Assembly (NCBI GenBank): GCA_012934845.2
Contig: WNNJ02000215.1
Location: 62,001 to 126,000 of the forward strand
From: Pomphorhynchus laevis
Taxonomy: Eukaryota > Acanthocephala > Palaeacanthocephala > Echinorhynchida > Pomphorhynchidae
Reading direction: 5' to 3'
DNA length: 64,000 nucleotides
Position numbers and translations under genes: made by a program. The notes under the pieces are model-generated. The model was given only the letters and a program-made list of their open reading frames with translations, ran no database searches and was not told the DNA's origin. Below, piece by piece: positions 20,122 to 30,882 of the stretch (positions within the stretch are counted from its first letter, which is position 1; each line of letters starts with the position of its first letter).

Positions 20122-21376
20122 TAATTTTTTGAACAAATGCAGACTTAGGGCGGTATCAATTTTCTCGGACAGAGAATTGCAAATGCTAACCCGGTTTAAT
20201 CTGTTCAGAGTAAACTCAGAACATAGTTAACCAGAAAAATAGAAGAAAAACACAGGCTACTGCGACATGGATGAAGGGATAATTCCCCCTTGAACATACC
20301 GATAATGGTAGAATTATTCAAGGCTTAGCTATAAGGCTATTTAGCCTGATTACAATTTGGGAAAAAGAAAAAGGATATCAAAAACTAAGAAAAAAGTAAA
20401 TCAACAAGCAATAAAATACGAACAAGTCACAGCAAATATGTCCATAAATCGTTTCTTGTCTTCTCGATCATCCATGTCCTTAATAATTTTTTGAACAAAT
20501 GCTGACTCAGGGCGGTAGCAATTTCCTCAAACAGCGAATTGTAAATGCTAACCCGGTTCAATCTGTTCAGAGTGAACTCAGAACATAGTTAACCAGAAAA
20601 AATAGAAGAAAAACACAGGCTACTGCGACATGGATGAACGGATCATTCCCCTTGAACATACCGATAATGGTTGTATTATTCAAGGCTTAGCTATAAGGCT
20701 ATTTAGCCCGATTACAATTTGGAAAAAAAGATATCAAAAACTAAGAAATAAATAAAAGTAAATCAACAATCAACAAATAAAACGAACAAACCACAGCAAA
20801 TATGTCCATAAATCGTTTCTTGTCTTCTCGATCATTCATGTCGTTAATATTTTTTTGAACAAATGCAGACTCAGGGCGGTAGCAATTTCCTCAAACAGAG
20901 AATTGTAAATGCTAACCCGGTTCAATCTGTTCAGAGTGAACTCAGAACATAGTTAACCAGAAAAATAGAAGAAAAACACAGGCTACTGCGACATGGATGA
21001 ACGGATCATTTCCCTTGAACATACCGATAATGGTTGTATTATTCAAGGCTTAGCTATAAGGCTATTTAGCCTGATTACAATTTGGGAAAAAGAAAAAAGA
21101 GACCAAAAACTATGAAAAAAGTAAATCAACAAGCAATAAAATACGAACAAATTACAGCAAATATATCCATAAATCGTTTCTTGTCTTCTCGATAATCCAT
21201 GTCCTTAATATTTTTTTGAACAAATGCAGACTCAGGGCGGTAGCAATTTCCTCAAACAGAGAATTGTAAATGCTAACCCGGATCAATCTGTTCAGAGTGA
21301 ACTTAGAACATAGTTAACAAGAAAAAATAGAAGAAAAACACAGGCTACTGTAACATGGATGAACGGATCATTTCCC
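20122..21376 (+). repeat. Tandem satellite, about 362-bp unit, roughly 3.5 copies
   Basis: The landmark GGGCGGTA recurs at 20148, 20510, 20874 and 21235, giving spacings of 362, 364 and 361. Each unit also carries CTAACCCGG, GAACTCAGAACATAGTTAAC, CTACTGCGACATGGATGAA and a TTAGCTATAAGGCTATTTAGCC dyad-like piece (split here for length: TTAGCTATAAGG then CTATTTAGCC). The last unit breaks off after GATCATTTCCCC at about 21376. Units differ by a few percent. It encodes no long frame. Confidence 0.93.
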
Positions 21377-21639
21377 CTATTTACTTTCATTCCACATTCT
21401 GATGCAGGATGGATCAAAGCTCTTGTAATAATTTTCGGTGCAAATATGTGGCTTATTATACAACCCCAAATGTCTGTATTATGAAAATACTGATTTGCTG
21501 GATTTACGATATGAAAATACTGATTTACGATTAGGCAAGATATAGATACTTAAACCTATTAGATTGGGATGTTTATTCGGATAAATTTAATACCAAAACT
21601 AGAGATGGCAGCAACAGGTTATTTGACTTTTTGGCTGCA

Positions 21640-22285
21640 GGCGGCGCACGCTTACATAACCACAACAACAAAAAATCTAAATCATGCTTCGAGGAGATGG
21701 GTACGGAGGCGGCCTTGAATGCAATAAAGGAGGGAGCTCAGGGACGTCCAGTTGGAGTTGATTCCAGGCGAGTGAGGCGGCGGCGAGTAAGGATCGGAAA
21801 CCTTAGTTGTTAGAGTAATTAGGAACGTAGAGTAAGATGGAATGACGTGAACGCAGCGATAGAGAGGTGGGGGCGAGTGTCGTCAAAGAAAGAAAGGTGG
21901 ATGAACGATAGGTTGAAAAGTTAAGAGAAGAAGGTTGAGTTGTATACACATTAGATGAAGATAGATAAACTTTGATATGTGCTAAGATAAGGCGCTCTAA
22001 GAGCTAAGAAATAATAGTGAGTAGTGAAATGGGGCGATAATAGAAGGAAGTGAGGGGTCAAGCAATTGTTTCTTAAGGATGGGACGAACGATTACGGGTT
22101 TCCAGTGTGTAGGGAAGATACGACTGCGGTGGACGAGTTAAACAAGGTGGTGAGAAAAGGGGATATCGATAGGCATATGGATTTAAGTATGTGGGTAGGC
22201 AGGGGATCGGCAGGTGAGGTTTTGTTGGGCAAAGAAATGAGAACATATGAGACTTCGGTAGTGACACAGGTAGAATATGAATGAG
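21640..22285 (-). mobile_element. L2/CR1-like LINE, family A copy A4, internally deleted
   Basis: Positions 21640-21935 match the end of ORF2 and the 3' UTR of copy A3 (GCACGCTTACAT..CCACAACA, then GGCGAGTGAGGCGGC). From about 21985 the match jumps to the segment ahead of the RT core (GGCGCTCTAAGAGCT, GGGATCGGCAGGTGAGG), so the RT palm has been deleted. Short frames on either strand here are without meaning. Purine-rich on the plus strand like other antisense copies. Confidence 0.75.
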
Positions 22286-22880
22286 TTCATAGAGGATGAG
22301 GTGAGGCGTGTAGCCGTGAGAGGTAAGCTTATTTTCGATAAACTATATATGTTTATCACAGTGTTGTATCACACTAATATCTAAATCATTTGGTGCTAAT
22401 CAATAATAGTCTTAATCACGTTGCCAGTCAATCCTCTGAATTATTAAAATCAAATAACTCGTTTATTTTGTGTTCGCTACAGTTTAATTCAACAAAATCA
22501 CAGTATGTCCATTCAATCTACATAATTGTCAGTATATATAGTATTGGATGATGAGATGATTAAGACTGATTGATATGTATCACGTGACTTTGACCATTTA
22601 CTTCAATTTATGGGACTCACATTAATTTGCGTCTCGAACCAATTCAGTTTAATATGGTTTTGCTCTATTGCCCAAGACAAAGAGTTTAAAATATTGATTA
22701 ATTTCCAGCTAAAATGATTATGTGAAAACTGAAATTTGCACAAAATTATGTCGCTCACATACATGTTTAAGATAAGATAAGGAATTTCTTAAATAACTAA
22801 CAACCACTAAAAAATAACGAAAAGAGACATTAGAAAAAAAAAAAACAAATGCAGTTCAAATAAGATAATTCATAATAGCA
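22286..22880. other. Non-coding stretch
   Basis: No feature recognised; an A12 run lies near 22836-22847 close to the 3' end of the next LINE. Confidence 0.5.
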
Positions 22881-22899
22881 TTTAGTCTTCATAATGATG

Positions 22900-25359
22900 T
22901 CACGGCCTCAGGTCCAGCGGGATCTGAGCCCTCCAGCACATCCAACACGCCGCTCTTCGACTGAACCACCCGGGGTCTATCACCCCCCGAAGAATCCAAT
23001 CTAGGCGGACTATGCGCGGTAATCGCGAGATGAGGAGCTTGAGAAACCTTAGTCTTTGCTCTGGAGGACGTCCTCTCGAAAAGAAGACTAATCCCGAGAT
23101 AGCCCAAGTACCCCAGAGGCGCACTTGGGTTTTCCCATTCAACGACAGATGCTGAGCCCGTTTCAGGGCCCACCTAGCTTTCTTCAGGATACGTTTAAGT
23201 CTATCCAGGTCAGCTTTCGCCGACCAGTTCACCGTAACAGTGAACCCCAGGTATTTTACTCGACTTGTGAAGGTAGGGAGTGGTTGATTAGTCAATATAG
23301 AAGATAGAGCTGAGAGTGCTAGTCTCTTTAATTTTTTCTTTGTCGCAGGGGTGCCATGAAAGACAACTACCTGCGATTTTGATGAATTTAAAATAAGATT
23401 GGATAGGGTCAGCTGGTCTGTTAATCTTAAAAAGAAACGGCTGATGTCCGAAGCGACATCTTTGCACCTGCGTCCAGAGAACAGGGCCGTGGTATCATCA
23501 GCGTATACCACTAGATGTTGATCACGTTTAAAATTCTTGAATAGTACAATGGAGGCAGCAAGAAATAAGATAGGAGAAAGTGGGGATCCTTGGGGCACAC
23601 CTGTAATAGGGTAGAACTGACACGCATCAGGGTCGTCTTCATAGTAGAACCTCTTGGTAAACAGTAATATCTCCACCCTGTTAACAATTCTCGCAGGCAA
23701 CCCGAGTGACCTGAGAGAGGAGATAACAAAGGGAATGGAAATGCGGTCAAATGCAGCAGAAAAGTCAAGGAAAACAGCCACAGCTAGTTGATGGCTATTA
23801 TCCCTACAAAACTGATGCACTTCACCTATTGCTGAATGAACCGAGCGTCCCTTGACAAACCCGTGAAAACTCGGTGGGATCAAATTACGCCTACTTAAAT
23901 GGTCGCGGATTCTACGCGCAAGCGCTTTTTCGTAGATGGAGATGAGGGAGTTTTGAATCGAAATGGGACGCAGATCTTTGGGACATGAAACCGGACTATG
24001 CTTTGGTAAGAAAATTCTACGACTAATATTGATGCCGGCTACATCGGATGGTGAGGCTAAAAGCATTGTGACGGCCACTTCTCTTCTTTGATCGGCTGTC
24101 AAAAGCTGACAGACTCGAGAAGATAGTGGAGCGACGGATTTAGAGGTGCCCGGAAGTGGCCCCCAGGAGTTCAGGATATCTGTAACAGATAAGTCCCTGC
24201 TTCTGAAGTCACCCCAAGGCGGGATTGGTTGGGGAGATTGAGTGGCTCCATAATTATGTAGGGATAGTGACTCCTTCAAAACATTATCAAGGCCTATACT
24301 ACCAATCCAACCCAAAGCTCTATCCTTCCAACAGACAAACTTCTCCTTCTTGAATATCTTCCAGAAGGAAGACTGAGAAGGGTTAAGGTGAGCGATGTTC
24401 GCCTTATCCCTGCTCAGCTGGAACCTATATCTAGTGCTCCAGTATTCATTCGAGATGGCCTGCCTGGCGGAAACAGAGACATTGGGAAGACCTAGCATTT
24501 TAGCCAAAACCTTGAGTTTTGTTGGAGTGGGATTGTAAATATGACCTTTATAGGTAGTCGAAAGAAACGTGGTAGCTTGCGAGGAGAGGAAGGAATTAAA
24601 TTCGGTCAAATTCTCATTACCAATTCTGGGGAAGAGTTGGATAGCCGCCTGAAAGAAAGCCACTCTGATGGGATCAAAGTGAAACCTCCTTCTAAGCAAC
24701 GTATCTTCCTCTATCCGCCAACGAATTAGGTCATGAGAGATGGTCTGTTTTTGGCGCGACTGCTCAGTGCAGATGGGTTTCAACAACCACATCTTATGAA
24801 GCAGTAATATGTCGAGGAGAGAATTAGTTGTTGAGCAATGAAAAGTTGGGGACGGTGGTTTGTGAATAAGGTAATCGTTCCTGGCTCTGCGGAGTGCTGC
24901 ATTAATCCAACGACCAGTTCTGTCGTTGAAGTCACCGAGTAACATGTCATAGCCACTACCCAAGATACGGTCCAGGAGATCACGGTTCTTGTGAATTTCC
25001 CCTGGCCTAATATAGATATTGGCTATGCTGATACGTTTACCATTCTTACAAAGTGAAACAGCTAAACAAGACAGGGCTGGACAAGAATAGTTTAAAAGAA
25101 GGGATGATCTTAAGGAGCATTTAACTAGGGTTAAGAGACCTTGAGATGAAGAGGCGTGAGGAGGGGTTATGTACGGAGTGAAGTGGGTGTAAATATGCTT
25201 GGGGATAAATCGAGTAATGTCCTGGGGGATACGGATAGACCGCGTCTCCTGAAGGACTATAACATCCGCATCTCTACCAGATAGAAGGCTAAGAGCAGAA
25301 GCACCTCCCGAATTCCACTGAAGTATATTCAGTGAAAAAGGCTCTTGACTACTTTGCAT
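22900..25359 (-). CDS. ORF2 (endonuclease-RT) of I/Jockey-type LINE, copy F2
   Basis: 819 codons open from ATG to stop. N-terminal APE-type endonuclease: LNILQWNSGG, IVLQETRS, ISIANIYIRPGEI, MLLGDFNDRTG, NSLLDILLL and SHDLIRW in the place of the usual SDH box. Central linker with SQSSFWKIFKKEK. RT (about residues 440-700): PKDLRPISIQNSLISIYEKA, FHGFVKGRSVHSAI, VFLDFSAAFDRI, GVPQGSPLSPILF, LVVYADDTTALF, LNSSKSQVV and VKYLGFTV. The C-terminus has RPPEQRLRFLK and a CWMCWRAQIPLDL end. All RT catalytic boxes look intact. It lies 34 bases after ORF1. Together they make the best-preserved LINE in the window, perhaps a recent arrival. Confidence 0.92.
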   Translation of the reverse strand: MQSSQEPFSLNILQWNSGGASALSLLSGRDADVIVLQETRSIRIPQDITRFIPKHIYTHFTPYITPPHASSSQGLLTLVKCSLRSSLLLNYSCPALSCLAVSLCKNGKRISIANIYIRPGEIHKNRDLLDRILGSGYDMLLGDFNDRTGRWINAALRRARNDYLIHKPPSPTFHCSTTNSLLDILLLHKMWLLKPICTEQSRQKQTISHDLIRWRIEEDTLLRRRFHFDPIRVAFFQAAIQLFPRIGNENLTEFNSFLSSQATTFLSTTYKGHIYNPTPTKLKVLAKMLGLPNVSVSARQAISNEYWSTRYRFQLSRDKANIAHLNPSQSSFWKIFKKEKFVCWKDRALGWIGSIGLDNVLKESLSLHNYGATQSPQPIPPWGDFRSRDLSVTDILNSWGPLPGTSKSVAPLSSRVCQLLTADQRREVAVTMLLASPSDVAGINISRRIFLPKHSPVSCPKDLRPISIQNSLISIYEKALARRIRDHLSRRNLIPPSFHGFVKGRSVHSAIGEVHQFCRDNSHQLAVAVFLDFSAAFDRISIPFVISSLRSLGLPARIVNRVEILLFTKRFYYEDDPDACQFYPITGVPQGSPLSPILFLAASIVLFKNFKRDQHLVVYADDTTALFSGRRCKDVASDISRFFLRLTDQLTLSNLILNSSKSQVVVFHGTPATKKKLKRLALSALSSILTNQPLPTFTSRVKYLGFTVTVNWSAKADLDRLKRILKKARWALKRAQHLSLNGKTQVRLWGTWAISGLVFFSRGRPPEQRLRFLKLLISRLPRIVRLDWILRGVIDPGWFSRRAACWMCWRAQIPLDLRP

Positions 25360-25393
25360 TGTGTTACGACAGCTGGAGTGGGATGCCTACCTC

Positions 25394-26659
25394 CTAGCAG
25401 AAACTAGGAGAGAGAAAGTTGCCCTTCTCACTCCCAGCCCTACCAGGAGAAGACACTTGCCCACCGGCATTATCTTCATCTCCCTCTGAGGCCAACAACT
25501 CCCAGCATATATCATCTTTCTTTGCCAACTTCAAGGAAGCCAACTTTTGTTTAGAAGATGATCTCTTCTTAGAACGGGGGGCTCTCTTTGAAGAGGTAAG
25601 AATCGTCGATGGAGGAGAACGGGACTCCTCGAATTTCGCTATCAGATGGTTCATTAAGGCTCGAATCTCGTCTTTATATGTCTGTAGTCTTGCGTCAACA
25701 ATTTTGAAAATGTCGGTGTCCGACATACCATAACCGTTTGAATTGGATAAGCTGGCAGCGGCAAAGTGGGCCGGTTTGACCGGTGCCCCACAATGCCTTA
25801 ATTTGTATTCTTTGAAGATAGGACATCTTCTAGACCAGGCCGGGTGCTGACCACCACAATTGGAACACAGAGGGGGGAGAGAACATTTCCCCTCATGGAC
25901 TTCGGAAGAGCTGCAAACCCCACACGTATGGGGCCTAGTACAGTTCGAGGACCAGTGCCCCCAGAGGTGGCACCCATTGCAATGGGGGTATGTTAAGTCA
26001 TCAGCATCTACGATATTGAAAGAAAGATTGTACCCCAGAAAGGGGTTACATTTGCTTTTAGCCAGACATTCCGCCTGATCGACTGCGGTAGAACAGAATG
26101 CTATTGGTATAGCCTGGCCTTTCTTGCCCAGGATTGGGCGAATATTATGAATTTTGAACTCAGATGTGAGAGCAATGATATCTTCCTCCGTTGCGAAGGG
26201 CGGAAAATTATTAATTTTCAAAGTCGCCTGAATAGGCCTGTAAGTAGTTGACCCAAATTCTTTTAGGTGTGTTTCGAAGAATTCTAGGTACGATGCTGCC
26301 AGATCTGGAGAGCTGAAAGAAACCCGGATTTCGGAATCTAAATATTTTATCGAATTAAATAGAATTCTCTTCTTATAAGAGCTTGTAAACTCTCTCAGAA
26401 AAATATTGAAAAGATTCTTCCTTTCAAATGGTTGAAGAAGTCTGATTATTACCAGATTCACCACTTTAGGCACAGGAGGGAGTTCTCCATCCGTGCTTGA
26501 GATTAAAAAATTAGACGAAATAGGACTAACCTTGTTTTCTTTGGCTTGAGAATTCGATGTTACATTAGAAATACCTGAGTTCCGTTCCATATTAGCTTGA
26601 TTTTGTAAGTTGTTTGAAGCACCGATGGTAAATTTTTGACTGCTTGACTTTTTCAACAT
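25394..26659 (-). CDS. ORF1 (gag-like nucleic-acid-binding protein) of LINE copy F2
   Basis: 421 codons, starting at the first ATG in frame (26657-26659, MLKKSSSQKF); the frame is open a further 14 codons upstream without an ATG. The middle has a fold-like region (VNLVIIRLLQPFERKNLFNI, ATLKINNFPPFATEEDIIAL). Three zinc knuckles follow at about residues 230-290: CNGCHLWGHWSSNC, CGVCSSSEVHEGKC and CSNCGGQHPAWSRRC. The C-terminal third is basic (SSKRAPRSKKRSSSKQKL) and ends FLSPSFC. In this LINE group such proteins coat the element RNA. F1 has the same three-knuckle plan but runs straight into EN. Confidence 0.9.
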   Translation of the reverse strand: MLKKSSSQKFTIGASNNLQNQANMERNSGISNVTSNSQAKENKVSPISSNFLISSTDGELPPVPKVVNLVIIRLLQPFERKNLFNIFLREFTSSYKKRILFNSIKYLDSEIRVSFSSPDLAASYLEFFETHLKEFGSTTYRPIQATLKINNFPPFATEEDIIALTSEFKIHNIRPILGKKGQAIPIAFCSTAVDQAECLAKSKCNPFLGYNLSFNIVDADDLTYPHCNGCHLWGHWSSNCTRPHTCGVCSSSEVHEGKCSLPPLCSNCGGQHPAWSRRCPIFKEYKLRHCGAPVKPAHFAAASLSNSNGYGMSDTDIFKIVDARLQTYKDEIRALMNHLIAKFEESRSPPSTILTSSKRAPRSKKRSSSKQKLASLKLAKKDDICWELLASEGDEDNAGGQVSSPGRAGSEKGNFLSPSFC

Positions 26660-26689
26660 ACATATGCGTGCAAGCAGCACAACAATAAA

Positions 26690-27334
26690 CTGAGCTATTT
26701 AAACATATACGAATGTAACCTCTTAAAATTGCATATATGGTGAGCGCAAAACAAATTCAATAATCAGATTTAAACTGGTTTCGTTCATTATTAGTAGTCA
26801 ACCTAGGTCGCAATTCGCTTTGCAATTGAGATGAAATTAGAAAGAGATTTAAATTCATCTCAATTTGCAAGAGGAGATATCAAATCAGATAACTGAGTTA
26901 CGTCTTTAATATAGTTAAAAAATTGAAAGATTTAATATGTAATAACAATATTTTGAATAAACAAAATTGCAGGTAACCCTATAAATTTTACATTTTAGAA
27001 ATATGTTTTGAATTTAAAAAATACATTTGTAAAGTTCTTTGAAGCTGATAAATCACAATAAAATAAATAACGAAAAAGCAACAAAGGATAAAACGTAAAT
27101 GCTAAGATATGTGGAAGTTTCTTTACGAATATATATTTTTTGTCCATACCATTATAGTTTCTAATGGAAAGCTATTCAATCCTTTGATCATCGGTCTGCC
27201 AGACAGTTAAGCTTTTTCAACAAACCCTGAACGGCTTAAATCGTAAATTCGTAAACACTCGTACGGGTTGAACACGGCAACAAAAATTCGATTAGGACTT
27301 CAGAGATCTTCACAGCATGCCAAGTAATGACAAT
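26690..27334. other. 5' flank of LINE F2 and unassigned sequence
   Basis: Holds one copy of the recurrent motif (AAATCAGATAACTGAGTT at about 26883-26900). The rest is unassigned. Confidence 0.5.
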
Positions 27335-27545
27335 ATAATTCCTATTTCGTGCACTAAACATCAGTTTTCATCGCGTAAAAGACATCATTTTGTATACCAT
27401 ACATCATTTCATGTACCAGACACCGTTTTTTATGTACTAGACAGTATTTTGTGTACTAGACATCATTTAAGGTACTAGACATCATTTTGTGTGCTAGACA
27501 TCATTTAGTGTATAAGACAACATTCACTTTCGTGTACTAAACAAA
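27335..27545 (+). repeat. Degenerate ~20-bp tandem array upstream of LINE B1
   Basis: About ten units resembling GTACTAGACATCATTTTGT follow each other, with the clearest between 27430 and 27510. They lie directly ahead of the 5' UTR of LINE B1. Monomer arrays serve as promoters in some LINEs; here that is inference. Confidence 0.7.
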
Positions 27546-27755
27546 TTTTGGTTTCTAATAAACATACATTCCAGATTTCAGTTCCAGACAACCAACGACA
27601 ACCTTCGACGACAAATAACGACAACCATCCGCTTGACAATTATCGACAACCATCGACAACCATCGACGACATCCGCTCGCTACTTACAACTAACGACTTG
27701 CAGACTAACGAAGTTTAAACATTCTTGATTATAACTAACTAATTAACATTTTATT

Positions 27756-29132
27756 ATGGCAAAGAGAAAGCCAACTAAAAATGTCGGCCAGCAACTCAAG
27801 TCCGTCAAGGAAGCTTACATCGAAAAGCAAATTGGATGCGACAACAAGAACTGCAATGTTTGGACTCACGTTGCCATTCCTTTCACTGACGAGGACAACG
27901 TTTTAAATCGGAATTTCCACTGCAGCTTCTGTTGTGCTGCCCTCGTAAGTAAGCTAATGAAGAATGACCACTCAAACGGTGGAGACGTTCTGAACGCTAA
28001 CAAAACAGATTTGTGCTCAATAAATAAACTTGATATCTCTCAGTCGACTCAGACCGCTGTTATACATGGAACATCAACAAACGACAACATATCTTCCAAT
28101 CTATCGTCGTCATCCGTTTGATTACTAACTCCTTCGTCACCTATGAAACCCGTTCTTGAAACTTCTCTCACACACACTCCTCCTTTAACTACGGATAAAA
28201 CTTCCCATAATCTTCATCTTCCTAACAATGCAAACAGTAAAGGCCTTCATCTCGTACATCATTTTTCCTATTCATCCCCACATCTAAATACATCTCATAC
28301 TTCTTTCTTCTCTTCACGTACTCCTTACTCTACCTCTACCGTATCACTTCTCAATAATTTACATCCTTCTGTCAAAATTATCTCCAGTAACATCTCCGTT
28401 CAACCTATTCAACAATCCACTTCTGTCACACATGCTCCAACCGTATCACCTATCAATAATTTACATCCTTCCGTCAAAATCATCTCCAGTAACATCTCCG
28501 ATCAACCGATTCAACACTCCACTCCTGTCACACATGCTCCAAACTATCTTAAATCTTCACTTAGCACCCCGGTTATTCCCACGTCTATCTGCTCTTCTGC
28601 CTCTACTGCTACCAGGTCTTTCCGTCCACCACTACGTAATCGTTTTCCTTCGCGCGATCGATGCATTATCATATCTAATTTAAAGGTTTCCGAATCTGCT
28701 TCTCCTCAATGTCGCCTCGATGATGATGTATCTGCTTTCAGGTCTATCCTAGCAACCATTCTTCCTGATAATAATCCATCCCTCTTCAATAATATCGCTC
28801 CTGTATCTTTGATCCGTTTAAACAAATCCACTAAATCAAATCATCTCAGTCCTCCCCTCCTAAAAATTGTTTTCCGACATAGTTCACATGCATCCTTGGT
28901 ACTTTCCCAACGTTTTAAACTTCTTACCACTTCGTCTACTAGTCGTATCTTTCCTGACCGCTCCCCATCTGATATTGCCCAGCTCAATTTAGCTCGCATT
29001 GAGAAACATCGACGTGAAACAAACGGCGAGTCATCCTTATATATACGTCAAATCAATGGAAATTTTCACGTTGTTCAAACAAGGCCAAAAATTCGATGGC
29101 GTTCCATCTCTCCCCCTTGTCTTCTTCGCTAG
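27756..29132 (+). pseudogene. ORF1 of LINE B1 (one in-frame TGA)
   Basis: 458 codons with a single TGA at 28119-28121 where copy B3 has TGC. N-terminus MAKRKPTKNVGQ. A Cys-rich finger follows: IGCDNKNCNVWTHV then FHCSFCCAAL, a C-x4-C-x-VW ... C-x2-C layout that recurs in copies B4 and A2 and resembles the PHD-type finger of CR1-like ORF1 proteins. The middle is Ser/Thr/Pro-rich, with VSLLNNLHPSVKIISSNIS doubled at about 28345 and 28440. The C-terminal third holds the conserved core RDRCIIISNLK, CRLDDDVSAFRSIL, LIRLNKSTKSN and LKIVFRHSSHASLVLSQRF. Confidence 0.85.
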
Positions 29133-30830
29133 TCGATCTCGCTCCTAAGCATACTTTTCGTCTTAGTCTATTCAACACTCGCTCCATTCTTCATAAAGCT
29201 GATATGCTCCTTGATATCTTCGATCAATTATCTATCGATATTCTCTGCATTACCGAATCCTGGCATTGTGACTCCGACGATCTTGCTATTCGTCGTCTAT
29301 GTCGCTCTGGTTGTTCTTTAGTTGAATCAGCTCGTCCAATTGCCTATTATACATCTACTGCTTTTAACCATGGCGGTATAGTTGCCATTGCTCGTCAACC
29401 AACGTCTTTGGGTAAAATTAACGTTAACATCCGTTACACCTCGTTCGAATTATTCATATGCAGATTATCAACTCCTTCCCTCTGGAACTTGTGATTGTAT
29501 ACCGTCCAGGTTCAGTTGCCCCCTCACGTATCTTCTTTAACGACCTTGCAGATCTTATGTCTCACTGTTCATTGTCTTATACTCCTTCTTTTGTTCTCGG
29601 TGACTTTAACATTCGTCTTGATCGCCCGTCTGACTCTGACTCTATCACTTTAACTAATCTTTTTTTTCTGATTTTAACTATAAATTACTTTCAACAAGCC
29701 CAACTCATATTCTCGGCGGTGCTCTCGACATCATTGCTGTACCTATCTGCTTCAATGACTATACTTCCTTGTCAATTACTGTTCCCGGTTTGTCCGATCA
29801 TTTCCTTGTCACTCTTACTCTTACTCGTCCCCATCTTCCTTCTCCGCCTCCACCAATATCCACACCAAGTCGACCCTGGAAGCTTCTCGATATCCCTATT
29901 CTCTGCACAGCCTTACTCAATTCTTCACTCTTTTCACTTCCTCTTAACTATCTCTCTCCCGATGATCTTTGTATTCTGTTTGATTCTGAACTTATGTATA
30001 TTATCAATAAACTTCTGCCTAGTCGAATCCGACTCTCTCAGCGCTTGCGCCATGCTCCCTTGTTCGATTCTGACTGTAGTCTTTTTAAGCGTCGTCTCCG
30101 TCACTCTTTTCGTGTGTATAAACGCTTTCTTAAACGTTCTCCCAACTCACTCCCTCCAAATCTTCGTGATTCCTACTTTTCTCTACGCCGTTCACATCTT
30201 ATTCTTATACGTACTAAACGTACTATCTTTTGGCGAAATCAACTCGAGTCATCTTCCAACTCTAAATCTCATTGGAAAATCTTAAACTCTATTCTTTCAC
30301 GATCATCTACTTCTTGTAATTTAAATCCTGATGATTTTTCTTCTTATCTACAAACTAAGCTATCTAATCTACTTTCCCTACTACCCGTAGCCCCCTTGTA
30401 CCCACTCTTCTCTTCAAATACTTCCCTCCCAGAACTATTCCACCTTCTTCCCGTTTCGTCTGATGAAGTTTCTCCGGTTCTGCTGTCATTACCTAATAAA
30501 ACCTCACCTTCTGACCCAATTCCCACTCACTTGCTTAAAAATATCTGCTCCTCTATCTCACCCTTCCTAACCACATTGTTCAACTCGTCCATCCGTAGCC
30601 GTACATTTCCTTCCATCTGGAAATGCGCCACTGTTCGTCCTCTCATCAAAAAGCAATCTCTCGACTCCTCACTACTATCTTCGTACCGTCCAATCTCACT
30701 TCTCCCAACCCTCTCTAAACTCCTTAAGCGTCTCGTTCTCAAGCAAGTTAATACATATCTCTTTTCCTCTAACTTGTTTCCTCCCTTCCAAGCCGCTTTT
30801 CGCTCTAATCACTCTACTGAAATTGCCTGT
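29096..30830 (+). pseudogene. ORF2 (endonuclease plus RT start) of LINE B1
   Basis: Starts MAFHLSPLSSSLVDLAPKH inside the last 37 bases of ORF1, a layout repeated in copies A3 and B4, so reinitiation or coupling after ORF1 is likely. Endonuclease boxes: LSLFNTRSILHK, ILCITESWHCDSDDLAIRRL, VIVYRPGSVAP, FVLGDFNIRLDRP and GLSDHFLVTL. RT entry: LLSLPNKTSPSDPIPTHLLK, LTTLFNSSIRSRTFP, SSYRPISLLPTLSKLLKRL and AAFRSNHSTEIAC. Frame changes lie near 29490 and at a T run near 29665-29690. The palm and YADD box are missing on this side of the insert and appear in B2. Confidence 0.85.
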
Positions 30831-30840
30831 GCAATTTCAG
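30817..30840. repeat. 10-bp snap-back hairpin at the LINE break
   Basis: CTGAAATTGC (30817-30826) and GCAATTTCAG (30831-30840) are perfect reverse complements around the loop CTGT. The left arm is LINE sequence; the right arm is an inverted copy of it. Confidence 0.9.
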
Positions 30841-30882
30841 CAGATTAGACGATGAAACGAGACGTTTCATCGTCTAATCTGC
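30840..30882. repeat. 20-bp perfect inverted repeat at the start of the S3A insert
   Basis: GCAGATTAGACGATGAAACG (30840-30859) and its reverse complement (30863-30882) surround the loop AGA. The right arm is genuine S3A coding sequence; the S3A sequence ATGAAACG-AGA-CGTTTCAT is itself a short dyad that could seed such a snap-back. Confidence 0.92.

Larger units (their letters stand above)
27546..30830 (+). mobile_element. L2/CR1-like LINE, family B copy B1
   Basis: The copy has a 5' UTR (27546-27755, with TTTCTAATAAACATACA shared with the 5' end of copy B4, and repeated CGACAACCAT units), ORF1 (27756-29132), and ORF2 from 29096. ORF2 stops abruptly at 30830 within the RT fingers, where the S3A insert begins. 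The same LINE sequence restarts at 31376, about 160 bp upstream of the break, as copy B2. One nonsense codon in ORF1 and frame changes in ORF2 near 29490 and 29680 inactivate it. Confidence 0.85.

Noticed and set aside
27335-27545. CRISPR-like array
   Set aside because: Units are adjacent and degenerate with no spacers, and the setting is eukaryotic; it is a LINE 5' tandem repeat.
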